This document shows, one piece after another, positions 33,236-44,800 of a stretch of 64,000 nucleotides of DNA (within the stretch, counting starts at the first letter, position 1; every line of letters begins with the position of its first letter). A model generated the notes under the pieces. That model worked only from the letters and a program-made list of their open reading frames with translations, did not search any database and was not told the origin of the DNA. A program made the translations under genes and the position numbers. Source of the stretch: Dugong dugon (taxonomy: Eukaryota; Chordata; Mammalia; Sirenia; Dugongidae); the NCBI GenBank assembly GCA_030035585.1, contig CM057482.1, positions 42,389,501 through 42,453,500 of the forward strand, read 5' to 3'.

Positions 33236-33412
33236 GTAACCCGTTGCTGTGGAGTCGATTCTAACTCATTGCGATTCCATGTGTGTCAAAGTAGAACCAG
33301 ACTCCGTAGGATTTACAATGGCTGATTTTTCAGAAGTAGATAGCCAGGGCTTTCTTCTGAGGCACGTCTGGGTAGTCTGAAAACTCCAACCCCAAAATTG
33401 TTAGCTACTTTT
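33236..33412 (-). mobile_element. AfroSINE-related SINE with divergent body
   Basis: The plus text starts with the AfroSINE tail complement AACCCGTTGCTGTGGAGTCG. It then carries a different body: GTGTGTCAAAGTAGAACCAG, GGCTGATTTTTCAGAAGTAG and ATAGCCAGGGCTTTCTTCTG. It ends in a TTGTTAGC remnant of the head region. The CAGAAGTAGAT..GCCA segment also occurs in the RTE 5' region near 47.12 kb and in the tRNA-Gly SINE near 57.98 kb. Confidence 0.75.
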
Positions 33413-34029
33413 CTTATGAGTTGTCTTCCTAAGTGTTGTACATTGTTAGACCGCTTTCCTGCTTTCATGCTCTTCCCTCCTTTTATCCATGCTCAGTATG
33501 GTGAAATCATCTGACAATCTAGAGTCAAGAAGTATGATAAAACTATTGTTGGACTTTTCTGCTATTGTAGGAGAAGCCTAGTGACATGAGATGAAGGTAA
33601 CATGGAAACATTTATAGTCTCTAGGACTGGACTCTTGAGAAGATGCTGAACATACTTGCTACACTGCTCTCACGTGGTCTTCTGTCCATATGTGGGTCTG
33701 CCTGTTGATTGGTCTCTCTCAATGGATTTGGAGGCTTTTCTTGCATCCTCATTTTATTCCTCCTTTTTTCCCTTTAACCTACCCCAAACTCCTGGTGATA
33801 TAGGAGGGAAGAAAACCAGGAGTGGGACTGGAACCATTCAGGCTCCTCCCTTTAGTTCATTTTCTTGTCTCCTCACTCTCACCTCTCCCTGCAATTTAGA
33901 AGAGAAGATATCCCAGAACATCTGTAAGATTCATAACTTCTTTTTTCTCTAAGTCCATTCTTTCGGGATAGAAAATATATATGCATAACCATACCAACAT
34001 GTGAGAGTTGAAAGAAAACATAGAAATTA
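33413..34029. other. Non-coding; nothing recognised
   Basis: No gene or clear repeat. Confidence 0.45.
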
Positions 34030-34425
34030 CTTGTATTGTCAGGATAAGCTGTGTTATGTTGCTATAACAAATTAACACTAAAATATGTGTAGCTTACTAC
34101 GTACCCATGGAAGGTTGCCAGAGTATTCTGTTCCACATACCCACGGAAGGGCCTAGGATGATGGTGACTTTACCATCTATAACTGCACTATCTGGACTTA
34201 GTGACATCCTCTGTAGTCACAACAGGGAAAGAAAGTACTGAAGGGTCTCACATTGGTAATGAAGTACTTTGACTCAGAAGTGACCTATCTCTCTTCTGTT
34301 CATGTTCAGCTGGCCACCACTAGTCACATAGCCAAGTGTATTTACAAAGGGCCTGGGAAATGTAGTCTTCCATGTGTCTGGACGGAAGAGGAGAGTCAAA
34401 TACTGGTGAGCACCAGTGATGTCCA
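34030..34425 (+). repeat. Ancient interspersed repeat, family unresolved
   Basis: GATAAGCTGTGTTATGTTGC, TATAACAAATTAACAC, then AGGGTCTCACATTGGTAATG, GACTCAGAAGTGACCTATCT, CACCACTAGTCACATAGCCA and GGGCCTGGGAAATGTAGTCT form a familiar mammalian repeat. I cannot name the family with confidence. Confidence 0.5.
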
Positions 34426-34560
34426 CCACATTACCCAGTTCAACCCCCTCATTTGTACACAAGAAAACCAAGGTCTAGAGGAAGCTGTGCCAAAGGTCAC
34501 AAAGTGAGCTCGTGGCAGAGTCTACACTAGAACCAAGCTCATTTGATACCAGCTATTATT
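34426..34560 (+). repeat. MIR remnant
   Basis: TACACAAGAAAACCAAGGTC, AAAGGTCACAAAGTGAGCTC and GGCAGAGTCTACACTAGAAC follow the MIR 3' half. Confidence 0.6.
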
Positions 34561-34864
34561 TCTGCTGCCATTTTACAGTAGTTAACTCTTTTCTGTATAG
34601 GAGTTAATGGCATAGGAATGTTGCAGAACCATAGAATATATGAGATAAATCATCAAGCATAAATGAAGAATGACAATTCCACTGTTATTTTAGTTTCATT
34701 TTTTCTATTCCATCCCAGGCAAGGTTTATTTCCTGACTGTGGTTTATAAGATTTCCTAATGGCATGATAAGGGAACTTTTTTCTTACTCGGGCAGATGTG
34801 AATTTCTGACACTTGTATCCACTGCTGTTGCTGCTGCTCATACTACTCTTACTACCACTTCTAC

Positions 34865-35105
34865 TGGTAACAATATCTTGCATGTACCTAGAACCTTGAA
34901 CTTCTCAAAGCATTTTCAAATTATCTTTTTTCATTTGCTCAACACGTCATCTACTGAGATAAGTAGATTGAGTGTCATTGACTTAATTTTGACCAGGGAA
35001 ATGACATGATATGCCCGATCTCACACAGTCAGTTAATGGTGACAGTGGGACTAGAATTCAAATCTTTGGTCTTCAAGATCAGTGTTAAGAGTATAAGCCA
35101 CTTTA
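34865..35105 (+). repeat. MIR-type element
   Basis: TGCATGTACCTAGAACCTTG, then CCCGATCTCACACAGTCAGT and GGGACTAGAATTCAAATCTT, is collinear with MIR/MIR3. Confidence 0.65.
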
Positions 35106-35679
35106 TTTCCTTCCTTTTCCCTAGAATGTGAATTTCCTGATGTGAAAGGAATTAGGTGGCTTCCTCCAAGCTTTAACAACTTTTCAGTGGCAGGAGAAGG
35201 AGTGTAAGTTGACTTTTAACCTAGAGATGTTTTTTCTAGTTTCGATGTAGATAAAAATACAGGACATGTTGACATCTGGAAGGTATTATATTGAGGATAA
35301 ACTTAGATCTCCAGTACTTGGCTGCCTTTTGAAACACCACAAACAATTCTGTCTTTTTGGTTTCCTTAGCTGGTAAAATAGGGATAATATAATTATACCC
35401 AAAACATGAAATTTCTGTGACTAAGAATGGGTTACACTTAGAAAAATGTTTGTCACATTACATGTGTGTTTGCTGTTATTATTATTAAACACTCTGGGAT
35501 TATCAGGAACAGAGAAAGAAAATGAAATCAAAGGAGAAAATCCAGTCATCTAAATTCTGTTTCTCTTTTCTACTCCTATGAAATTCTGGGAGTCCCACAG
35601 GTAATACTCGTAATCCACAGAAACTTTGCACAGCATAATAGGGTAACCTATAACTGATAAACCTCCTTGTGTTAGTGAA
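35106..35679. other. Non-coding; nothing recognised
   Basis: No gene or clear repeat. Confidence 0.45.
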
Positions 35680-36070
35680 GTTGTAAGTAATAGAACCTCA
35701 CCAGAGACTAGCTTAATAAAAAAGAGAATATATTAGCTTATATAATGGAAAACATCAGGGGAGGAGATAAGCTCACAAATGATGCTGTCAGGAAACTAGT
35801 TTTTCAACTTTTGGTTCTGCTTTCCTTTGTCTTGGCTTTATTCTGAAGTAGATTTTCTTCAAGCGGTAGCAACGAGGGCTACCAGCATCTCAAGGATTAC
35901 ATCTCAATAGTTTAACTTCTTTCTCAGTAGTCACATCAAAAATTCCAGGGTTGGACTCCCATAGGTTTTGATTGGCCACATGCTCAACCTTGACAAAAAT
36001 CACCATAATTCTGATTGGCCAGGTTTAGGTCTCATTCCAACTGCTGGAATCAATGGGTGATGTCAGCCCC
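35680..36070 (+). repeat. Ancient interspersed repeat, family unresolved
   Basis: GTTGTAAGTAATAGAACCTC, AAGAGAATATATTAGCTTAT, TTTCCTTTGTCTTGGCTTTA, GCATCTCAAGGATTACATCT and GATTGGCCACATGCTCAACC, with a second GATTGGCCAGGTTTAGGTCT, match a common mammalian repeat. Its family was not resolved by eye. Confidence 0.5.
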
Positions 36071-36849
36071 ACTTAAACCCTTAGGACAGAAAATGGAGAA
36101 AGAAGGTGGTCGCCTAAAGGAAATCAAGGTGCTATTACATATAGGGGTAATGGATGCTGAACAGACAAAAATTACAGACATCTATTCTAGTACTCAACTC
36201 TATGCATTATTTTATGCTGAAATCTGGAAGATTATGCTCCTAACTACAGGCAGAAAAATCTGATAGATAAAATTTGGTCTCGAGTTACTTTCTTTTCTTT
36301 AACACTATGTCTCTCCAGAGCTTTACACATATAGTAGACATAGATAACATCTTTGGATTTTCATTTTTTTGTAGAAACATATTGGATGGGGAAAGTTTAA
36401 TAGCCAATAAAACAAATTTTAGGAACCTTGTTATTAGAGTTCTCCAAATAAATAAATGTGGAGACAGTGTTCTCTTCTTTTAGAGATCATTTTATTTTTC
36501 CCCTATGAAATCTGGTTCTTCAAGTGACTTTATCTTTGATTACCAACCTGTAAGCTGAGCTGGTCTCAAACAAAACTGTTCAAAAGGAAAACTTTGCTTT
36601 CTCTCTCCCACCTCCTCTGTAAGTGCCAATTACTGTTTCCCCAAGTCTGAAGCGCAAGGCTACAGGACACTTTCCCCTGCAAATCGAATCTATTTGTCTA
36701 TGTGGGAAAACCCCATCATTTTTCATCAATTTATCATGTCTTGTCGGGGTGGATCTCATTTTGAACTGTCACACATAAGATATTCCCTCAATACCAACTA
36801 AATTCAGACAGATCCACCAACAGACCAAACCTGTAAATAAACCCTATTG
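36071..36849. other. Non-coding; nothing recognised
   Basis: No gene or clear repeat. Confidence 0.45.
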
Positions 36850-37085
36850 ACTAATATTTCTATAGCACATTCCTGTTTTGTAACTTCTTTAATGTCAACT
36901 ATCTCATTTGATTACCATGGTAGCTTTGGAAGGCAGGTAGGGCAGATATTCTCATGTCATAGATGATGAAACAGATTCAGAAAGATGGGGTGACTTACTT
37001 AAGCTCATACGAGCAATAATTAAAGCAAATCTTTAGGTTCCAGACCTTGAGTTTTCCCACTCTATCTCATTATCTGAGTTTGCGA
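36850..37085 (+). repeat. MIR element
   Basis: TATCTCATTTGATTACCATG, then GATATTCTCATGTCATAGAT, GATGAAACAGATTCAGAAAG and GACTTACTTAAGCTCATACG, is collinear with MIR. Confidence 0.8.
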
Positions 37086-37089
37086 AAGG

Positions 37090-37340
37090 GAGACAGTGTC
37101 GGCTAGAAGCCGAGAAACACCCTAGAATCAAATGACCAAGGGTTCGAAGCCCAACTCTGCTGATTTTTAGAAGTGTGACCTTGGGCAAATTTCTTAATTA
37201 TAGCCTCAAATTACTGGTATGTATTATTGCTATAATAATTCAATACTTCATAGAATTCTTGTGATGATTATATGAAATAATGCACTTAGCAGAGGCTCTG
37301 TGTGTAGACCCTGCTAGAATATGCTAGTTATTATTGTTAT
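37090..37340 (+). repeat. MIR element
   Basis: A second MIR directly after the first: AAGGGTTCGAAGCCCAACTC, GTGACCTTGGGCAAATTTCT, and GTGATGATTATATGAAATAA with a degraded 3' end. Confidence 0.8.
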
Positions 37341-37994
37341 TGCTGTCATATATCTTTAAATGCAGATTCAACCTACAATCACAAAGTAAACTGAATCATT
37401 CATTTGGATTGCTTCATGTTTGTACCTCTATTAACTATATCTTTCAAGCGTTGATAGAATTGGAGGTCCTGAGTCATTTCTTTACCTCACTATACTTGCC
37501 TTTTAATTGCTTTATCTACTTATTTTTCCATTCTGATTGTCTACCACAAAGCCATGTATATGCTATATGTACTCAAAAGATTATAAGGTTAATTCTGTTT
37601 TGCATATTCTAAGAGTTAAGTGTAAACTCTGAGATTTGATTAAGCAATTAAGTTTAGATTATGCACTAACAACAACAAAAAAACCCCATTGAGTCTTTCT
37701 TCTTAGACTCAATAATTGTTAAGTATAGTGTTTCTCCCATTTTACTTTGTTTTGAACTTTTTCCAATTCAGACCACATTATACATTTTGCCAGTATTAGT
37801 TTCATGAAAAAGAAACCAATTATCTCCACACAACTCAAATACTGAGTCTTCTGTAATGTTTACTTGAAACGCAATGGTCAAAAATTAATTTTATTTAGGT
37901 AGACCTCGATCAGCAGGCGGGTTTGTAGGGTAAAGGCAAATGAAGATAGAAAGCCTGGTCCTGAGAATGTTGTTGACACTGTTGTTTCTTTCAT
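37341..37994. other. Non-coding AT-rich; nothing recognised
   Basis: No gene or clear repeat. Confidence 0.45.
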
Positions 37995-38420
37995 CTATTC
38001 AGGACCATTGGACAGGGTGTCAGAAAAGGAGATCAGTGAGGGGGGAACAGTGGTGAACAAGCAAGACCCAATCCCTGCCTCTTGGAGCTTGCACTCTAAT
38101 AGTAGACACAGAAAAGTAAACAGACAACGGAAGATGGCTATGGAAGTATAGGGGCTATAAGCTTATGTACAGGGATGGGGGAGGAGTCAGAGAAGATGTC
38201 TCAGAGGTGGTGATATCTAAGTGAGGGCTGACAGAATAGTATGAGATAGCCAAGTCAGGGTTTAGTAGAGGGAGGGAAGAGGCAACTATTCCAGGTCTAT
38301 GGAAGAGCAGGTGCAAGGGCTGTGAAAAGCAGTGAACTTAGCTGGTTTGTGGAGAGCAGAATTCAAGAAGAAAACAGGCAATAAAGGGGACAGAAGAGGG
38401 GGCAGGGCCCGGAATGTGGA
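37995..38420 (-). repeat. L2-like ancient repeat
   Basis: GTGGTGAACAAGCAAGACCC, AATCCCTGCCTCTTGGAGCT and TGCACTCTAATAGTAG, then TGGAAGAGCAGGTGCAAGGG, matches the antisense L2-type pattern. Subfamily not assigned. Confidence 0.5.
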
Positions 38421-38582
38421 GAGAATGTAACCATGGAAACTTCTCCCACTCCTACCCCCACATCCATGAAAGAGGCAATAACCTCTACTGCCTCCCCTTC
38501 TCTCAAGGGAAATATGAATTTCCTTAAAAACCATGTTTTTTAGGGATTAAAGGAAAATAATGACAGCGTTTAGAATGCTCTT

Positions 38583-38795
38583 TAGAAGCAAAAATGGCAA
38601 GACTTCATTTATTACTTCGGACATGTCATCAAGAAAGACCAATCTCTAGAAAAGGACATCATGTATGGTAGATGCAACAACAGGCTAAAACACACCAACC
38701 ACTGTGAGGATGGCACAGGACCAAGCAATGTTTCATTCTGTTGTGCATCATGTCGCCGTGAGTTGGAGCTGTCTTGACAGAGACTAACAACACCG
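38583..38795 (+). mobile_element. RTE/BovB-type LINE, 3' end fragment
   Basis: ATGGCAAGACTTCATTTATT, CTTCGGACATGTCATCAAGA, GTGAGGATGGCACAGGACCA and CATGTCGCCGTGAGTTGGAG are collinear with the last ~250 bp of the RTE copy ending near 62.42 kb. The fragment is 5'-truncated and internally shortened. Confidence 0.85.
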
Positions 38796-38807
38796 TTCTA
38801 GTTACCT

Positions 38808-39022
38808 ATTTTACGCAAAAGCCCGTGCCTTCTACCTTTCTACATTTGTTTGCCAACTGAGGCCTCCCCCCACGAGGTATTTTCATAAGCGTGCTATGCT
38901 AAATTTTTTTACGCAACATGTAAAAACAAATTGGCATAGCAGGGCTTATGAAAATACCTCTGGTGGGGAGGAGGAGACAGTTGGCAAACAAACGTTTTAG
39001 GCATGCATTATTTGCGTAGAAA
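38808..39022. mobile_element. Near-palindromic MITE-like element
   Basis: About 100 bp arms are imperfect inverted repeats. TTTGTTTGCCAACTG (38845-38859) pairs with CAGTTGGCAAACAAA (38978-38992), GAGGTATTTTCATAAGC (38874-38890) with GCTTATGAAAATACCTC (38944-38960), and TGCTATGC with GCATAGCA. Outer ends TTACGCAAA and TTTGCGTA also pair. There is no coding capacity. It is probably a non-autonomous DNA transposon; transcribed, it would fold into one long hairpin. Confidence 0.6.
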
Positions 39023-39059
39023 TCCGATATTTAATGTTGATTTAAACGTATGACCATCT

Positions 39060-39215
39060 TATATTGTAGGTAATATTGTTCTACCCATTTTACAGATGAA
39101 GATATTGAGGAGAGGGGAGGTTAAATGATTTTCCCAGGGTCACCCAGCTAATGAGAGGTAGAGTCAGTACTGGATCCCAGGGAGTTTGGTTCCAGAGATT
39201 GTCCTCTCCAAAAGG
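39060..39215 (+). repeat. MIR element
   Basis: CTACCCATTTTACAGATGAA, then GGGTCACCCAGCTAATGAGA and GTAGAGTCAGTACTGGATCC, is a clear MIR 3' half. Confidence 0.85.
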
Positions 39216-41889
39216 GAGGCTTAGAGTTAGGTGTTGGAAGTTAGGTGTTCCATGAGCTCATTCAGGAGTGCCTTATACAGTTTCCAACATAGTGCCATAA
39301 CAAATACAGAAAACTCTCCTGACGACGTTAACACTGAGACTCTTATCTTTTTCTTTTCTTTGGACAGGACAATGCTTTAATAAAACGTAATTATAAAAAT
39401 AAGGATGTCCTTAAGCTCCAAAGTATAACTAGCAATTCAAATTATGGTGGTTTATCATGGAATAACTTTCAGACACCTTTTATCTTTACTTTTGCTTTCA
39501 CCTGAGTAATGAAACTAGACAAGGCATTGTCCATTACAACCAGGAACACTTCCTGGTTCTCAGGAGTTGACAAAGAGGCACTTTCTTGCCTTTTCATCAC
39601 TGCTACAGTTTACTGAAATTCAAAGACTAGATTTTACCATGACTTAGGATTTTAGTTTGTTTTGTAATTTTTAGGAACATTTTTTCTCTTTTTAGCAGAG
39701 TGTGTGACATTCTTTTATTCCCAAATGAAAATGTAGGCTACATGCATGCCTGACATGCCTTTTTGGTCTCTCTTTCAGAAGCACATAAATTAGAACATCA
39801 AAGATGGCAGTACTGCTTTTAATGCATCTGCAGTAGCATAGGGTGAAGGCCTGGAGACTGCAACTGCACCACATTTTCAAGAAAAAAATTTAAAGAGGTG
39901 GGGTAGAAAATATCTTATTGAAAAGAAGATGAGTTCAAAATGTGATGACTTCATCAAAGGACTTTATTGCTGACATCCAACGTAACAACCTGAAAGTTAG
40001 CACTACCTTACTAATATCTGCAGGAAATTGACAACTTTTATTTTTTTATTTTTATTGTTGTAAATTATCTATAATACAAGTAAACTCTATTCTGTACTGG
40101 GAAAAAGAAAGTCATGCATGTTAACTCTTTTCATGTTTGGCAGATATATTCTGAGTATACTTTTAAGAGAATCAGAATAAAAAACAAAACCATTATGAGA
40201 ATATATATATACATGTAACTAGCAATAACTATAGCTCTCGCTCTCTCTACACACACACACACACACACACATAAACATCTCCAGAAACAAAATAGCTTCT
40301 GTAAAAAAATATTTCAGGAATATCTTTAATTAGTGTCTGGAATTAAGTTTTGGTATTAACTTTTGTTCCTCTCAAAAATTGTTTGCCATACTGGATCAAG
40401 TCATTTGATGGTCATATCCTATTTCCACTTTCCTTCTAGGACCTGTGAGCATGGGAAAACTCTTTTTAATTATCCTGATCAAGTATGGGGGACATTCTAT
40501 TGCTGACTCCACTTGTAATCAACTGTGATCTCCTTGAAGCAGACGAATTGATTGCTTCTATCTCCCCAACTACCAAGAAGAGTGGATCATACATTATTCT
40601 TCCCCTTTGAAAAATCCAGCGCAGTGACTGATTTTATGACTGCCTGTGGCAGCAAATTCCTGAGCATGAATTCTACCAGGTGAAGAAGTATTTCCTATAA
40701 CTTGCTTTAAATTTCCTTGGCATTAACTTCTCTGAGTGGCCAAGTCTCTTATGGGACAATGTAATAAGGATCTATCAGTTTTACTGCCCAGTACGTATCT
40801 TTAATGCCTAAGTAAATCTTTCTTATTTTCCAGTTCAGACTTAGTAATTTTAACTTTTGAAAACTCTCGTCATGAGCAAATCTGTACTGCACTCACTTTC
40901 TTGCCCTGCTCTGGAACTCCGCCATCCCTGAAATTACATTTCTTAAGGTGAGGAAGTAAAAGATGGAGACAATAATCCAGATGAACATGTATTATTCTCC
41001 TCCCTAATGCTATTGTATTACGCTCTCTATTATTATTATTTTATCTGCACAAAGAAGGGAAATTCATTGATAACAAGGGAAAGTCTTTTTGAAAGATTTT
41101 TATCTAGTCCACACTCACATACAATGCAATGCTCCCCTCATACCACATTATAAAGCTTATAATATTTTTATTCTATGGGAAATACCCTAAAGGGGCTCTG
41201 ACATATCTTTAGTCCAACTTCTACATCCCCTCGGAAGGGGGACAAGACTTCTTTTTTTTAGAAAAAACAGACACATATTTTATTAAATCAATAGACACCT
41301 CAATAATTAGTTACTAATGAAATAAAAATAGAAATAAAACATCTAATTATCCAAAGACCACACTTCCCCTAGAATCGCTAGGATGTATCTCATCATCACC
41401 TGCGCCCCCCAAATAAGAGTATTTCTAGTTTCCTCCTGTCATTGGTTTTGTAATGTCCCTTTCAAGATGGGGTTATTTGCTACCTTAGGAAAATTTTTAT
41501 AAGATTGTTAAACCTTAAATAAAAAATTGTATTTTAATCAAATATGTTTTGCTTTTTATTGATTGAGATGTGCGTGTGTGGGAGAGACCTCGTACTTCAT
41601 GCTTGTCTGAGTAAATTGGCTTTAAAGTATATTTGAATGTGTGGAGGTAGGGCCTAGAATTTTAAAGAAAGACAGGTCAAATTGAATTTATTATTATTAT
41701 TTTTGATTTGTTGTTCTTGTGAGGAGGAGAAGAGAGAGAGTGGAAGAAGAAGGAGGAAGGGAGAGACAATGTGCTTGGAGTATGACAAATTGGGAATGAC
41801 TCTGCAGAGATACCTTTTTCTGCCCTTCCTCTCTGCCTTGTCTTTTCCCCTTCTCTCTCTCACTCCCTCCTTGCCTTCTCTCTCTCTTA
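39216..41889. other. Gene-desert-like sequence with simple repeats
   Basis: No gene was recognised. It contains an AT run near 40200-40211, a (CA)n microsatellite at about 40249-40271, a perfect ACCAGGAA-CAC-TTCCTGGT palindrome at 39539-39557, and purine-rich then pyrimidine-rich tracts at 41719-41766 and 41821-41889. Confidence 0.5.
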
Positions 41890-41928
41890 CTTTCATCAAA
41901 GATTATTGAGCACACAATATGTGTAAAA
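41890..41928 (-). repeat. L2-like repeat, left part (split by SINE)
   Basis: TTATTGAGCACACAATATGT continues after the SINE as TATGTAAAAACATTGTGCTA, recreating a typical L2-type antisense segment once the SINE and one copy of the duplication are removed. Confidence 0.55.
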
Positions 41929-42251
41929 GGGTGGTTCAGTGGTAGGATTCTCGCCTTCCGTGAGGGAGACCTGAGCTCAATTCTGGCCGAGGCACCTCAT
42001 GTGCAGCCACCACCTCTCCCTCAGTGGAGACTTTCAAGTTGCTATGATGCTAAACAGGTTTCAGCAGAGCTTCCAGACTAAGACAGACCAGGAAGAAAGG
42101 TCTAGCAACATATTTCCCAAAATCAGCCAATTAAAACCTTATGGATCACAACTGATCATGGGGATGGTGCAGGACCAGGCAGGGTTTAGTTCTGTTGTGC
42201 ATGGGGTTGCCATGAGTTGGCGCCAACTTGATGGCAGCTAGCAACAACAAC
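41929..42251 (+). mobile_element. tRNA-Gly-derived SINE with RTE-like tail
   Basis: It begins GGTGGTTCAGTGGTAGGATT CTCGCC, close to tRNA-Gly, with an intact A box TGGTTCAGTGG and a decayed B box. The body (GATGCTAAACAGGTTTCAGC) resembles the RTE 5' region. The end GGGGTTGCCATGAGTTGGCG plus CAACAACAAC resembles the RTE 3' terminus. Target-site duplication: ATATGTGTAAAA (41917-41928) and ATATGTAAAA (42252-42261). Likely moved by RTE machinery. Confidence 0.8.
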
Positions 42252-42560
42252 ATATGTAAAAACATTGTGCTAGGCGAAGGGATAGAATAGAAATAGCCCC
42301 TAAACTCACACAGCAAGAACCAGAAAATCAAAATTAAATTGCACAAAGTGTTGTGGAAGTCATCATAGAGCAGCTGTGGATGCACTGGTAAGGAGCACAG
42401 GGGACTGTAAAGGTTTCCTGTGGGAGGTGTTGTTAAAGCTGATGGATAATGAGTGGGTGGAAGTTGGCCAGGGGAAGGACATGTTATCCATGAAGTGAAG
42501 AAAGTTTAGTTGGAGAGCAGGGCTCTCCATGGCTGAAGGGCAGGTTTTGGTGGAGGGTGC
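42252..42560 (-). repeat. L2-like repeat, right part
   Basis: Continuation of the repeat split by the SINE, with GTGTTGTGGAAGTCATCATA and GAGTGGGTGGAAGTTGGCCA. Low sequence similarity; assignment tentative. Confidence 0.4.
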
Positions 42561-43646
42561 ATTACTGAGGTCTTCAGGGCTTGGAGTACCAGCTGTTGCT
42601 TTGAAATCAAAACTAATGACAGCAGTTGGAAAGATATTTACTTGGGGGTAAGAAGGTATTCTTTCCCATAAATCTAATAAAGAATAGGTGTAGTTTGGGA
42701 ATCACTACAATAAAATCCTTTGACGTAGTTTCAGAACTCAAATTCAAGAATATACCAAATATCTGTATTTGTGTCTCCCCTTCCCTATATGGGGACTTGA
42801 ATAGGTCATACAAGCAGCTCCAAGAGAAGAGGTAGGTGCAGCGGGGGCTTATGTATTGCTAAACTGGCAAAGAGGCTCACTCTGGGTAGAGAGATTTTTC
42901 TTTAAGGGCAAATTCTCAGCATTAGGCAGCACATACAACTTAGAGATGTTACAGAAAACACTTAATATTTTTAGTATTAACTCTTAAAGCCTTTCTTTTT
43001 TTTAGTCAAAGTCATAAAAATTAAATAATCTAAGAACTAATGAATTAAACGAGTCATTTCACTCTGTTGATAATGGGAGAAAACTAAAGGTCTGTGGTTT
43101 ACACCCAAGACTTCTTTAGAGTAAACTTCTCTCAGTCCCATCAGTGGGATCATACTCAGGAGGATGCCCATGCTCCTGTTGGTTCAGAAAGATGATTACA
43201 TGTTTTTTACTGCATCTGGAGATAAAAGATTTGGTTCCCACCACTCATCCTCCACTATGTCTCAGTGACTGACAGGAAATAGAACAAGGAACATTCAGCT
43301 TCAAGCAAGGGAGAAAATTTGCTGAAAAAGACCTCCCTCAGAGTCAGGCATAGCACTACCTGATAGGCTCCTGACTTGCTGTCCCGCATTAATGTAATCT
43401 CAGTTTACTTCCTTCTTCCAAATCATTCTTGCTGAATCAGTTCAGCTTCTCAATTTAATAGACTACCTGTTTATTTTAGTTGAGCCCCTGTTTTTCTGCT
43501 TGGCTTAATAAAGGGAACTGGTTCAAAGAGATATTTAATTTACACTGTAGATTCTGTTTTGTAAATGTAAAATACATATTCTGAAGTTTGGGGAAATCGA
43601 TAGGTGCAAAGGATCAAACAGAATTAGGTCAATGTACTGATAATTG
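42561..43646. other. Non-coding; nothing recognised
   Basis: AT-rich, no gene or clear repeat. Confidence 0.45.
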
Positions 43647-44096
43647 TTGTTGTTGTTAGGTACCATTGAGCTGGTTCTGACTTACAGTGACCCTATATAC
43701 AACAGAACAAAATACTGCCAGGTCCTGCGCTATCCTCACATCATTGCTATGTTTGAACCCATTATTGCAGCCACTGTGTCAATCCATCTTGCTGAAGGGC
43801 TTCCCCTTTTTTGCTGACCCTCTACCTTACCAAGCACGATGTCCTTCTTCAGGGACTGGAGTGCTTCCAAGGAGCATTCTGGCTGTACCTCTTCCAAGTC
43901 AGACTTGTTCATTCTTCTGGCATTCCATGGTATATTCAACATTCTTCACCAACACCACAATTCAAATACATCAATTCTTCTTCGGTCTTCCTTATTAATT
44001 GTTCAGCTTTCACATGCATATGAGGCGATTGAAACTATGGCTTGGGTCAGGTGCATGTTAGTCCTCAAAGTGACAACTTTGCTTTTCAACACTTTA

Positions 44097-44418
44097 ATTA
44101 TTATTTTTTAAATTTTATTGTGCTTTTGGTGAAAGTTTAAAGCTCAAGCTAATTTCGCATTTAAAGATTTATACACATACTGTTTTGTGACATTGGTTGC
44201 AATCCCCACAATGTGACAGCATGCTCCCTCTTTCCACCCTGGGTTCCTCGTGTCCATTCATCCAGTCCCTGTCCCTTCCTACCTTCTCATCTTTCTTTTG
44301 GACGGGAGTTGCCCATTTGGTCTCGTATATTTGATTGAAATAAGAAGCACATTCCTCACTTGTGTTATTTTTTGTTTTATAGGCCTGCCTAATCTGTCTG
44401 AAAAGTAGACTTGAGGAG
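44097..44418 (-). mobile_element. 5'-truncated L1 nested in RTE
   Basis: The complement matches the L1 3' UTR at 55.75-55.98 kb (shared GTGTGCTTCTTA-like, GGAACCCAGGGTGGAAAG versus GAATCAAGGGTGGAAAG, and GCTGTCACA segments). An 18 bp target-site duplication TGCTTTTCAACACTTTAA flanks it (left from 44080, right from 44419), so the insertion is clear and interrupts the RTE sequence. Confidence 0.9.
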
Positions 44419-44800
44419 TGCTTTTCAACACTTTAAAGAGGTCTTTTTCAGCAGATTTGCCCAGTGCAATACATCATTTGATTTCTTGACTGCTGCTTCC
44501 ATGGGTGTTGATTGTGGATCCAAGTAAAATGAAATCCTTGACAACGTCAATCTTCTCCGTTTATCATAATGTTGCTTATTGGTCCAGTTGTGAGGATTTT
44601 TGTTTTCTTTATGTTGAGGTGTAATCCATACTGAAGACTATAGTCTTTGATCTTCATCAGTAAGTACTTCAAGCTCTGTTCCCTTTCAGCAAGCAAGGTT
44701 GTGTCATCTGCATATTGAAAGTTGTTAATGAGTCTTCCTCCAATCCTGATGCCACATTCTTCTTCGTATAGTCCAGCTTCTCAGATTATTTGCTCAGTAT

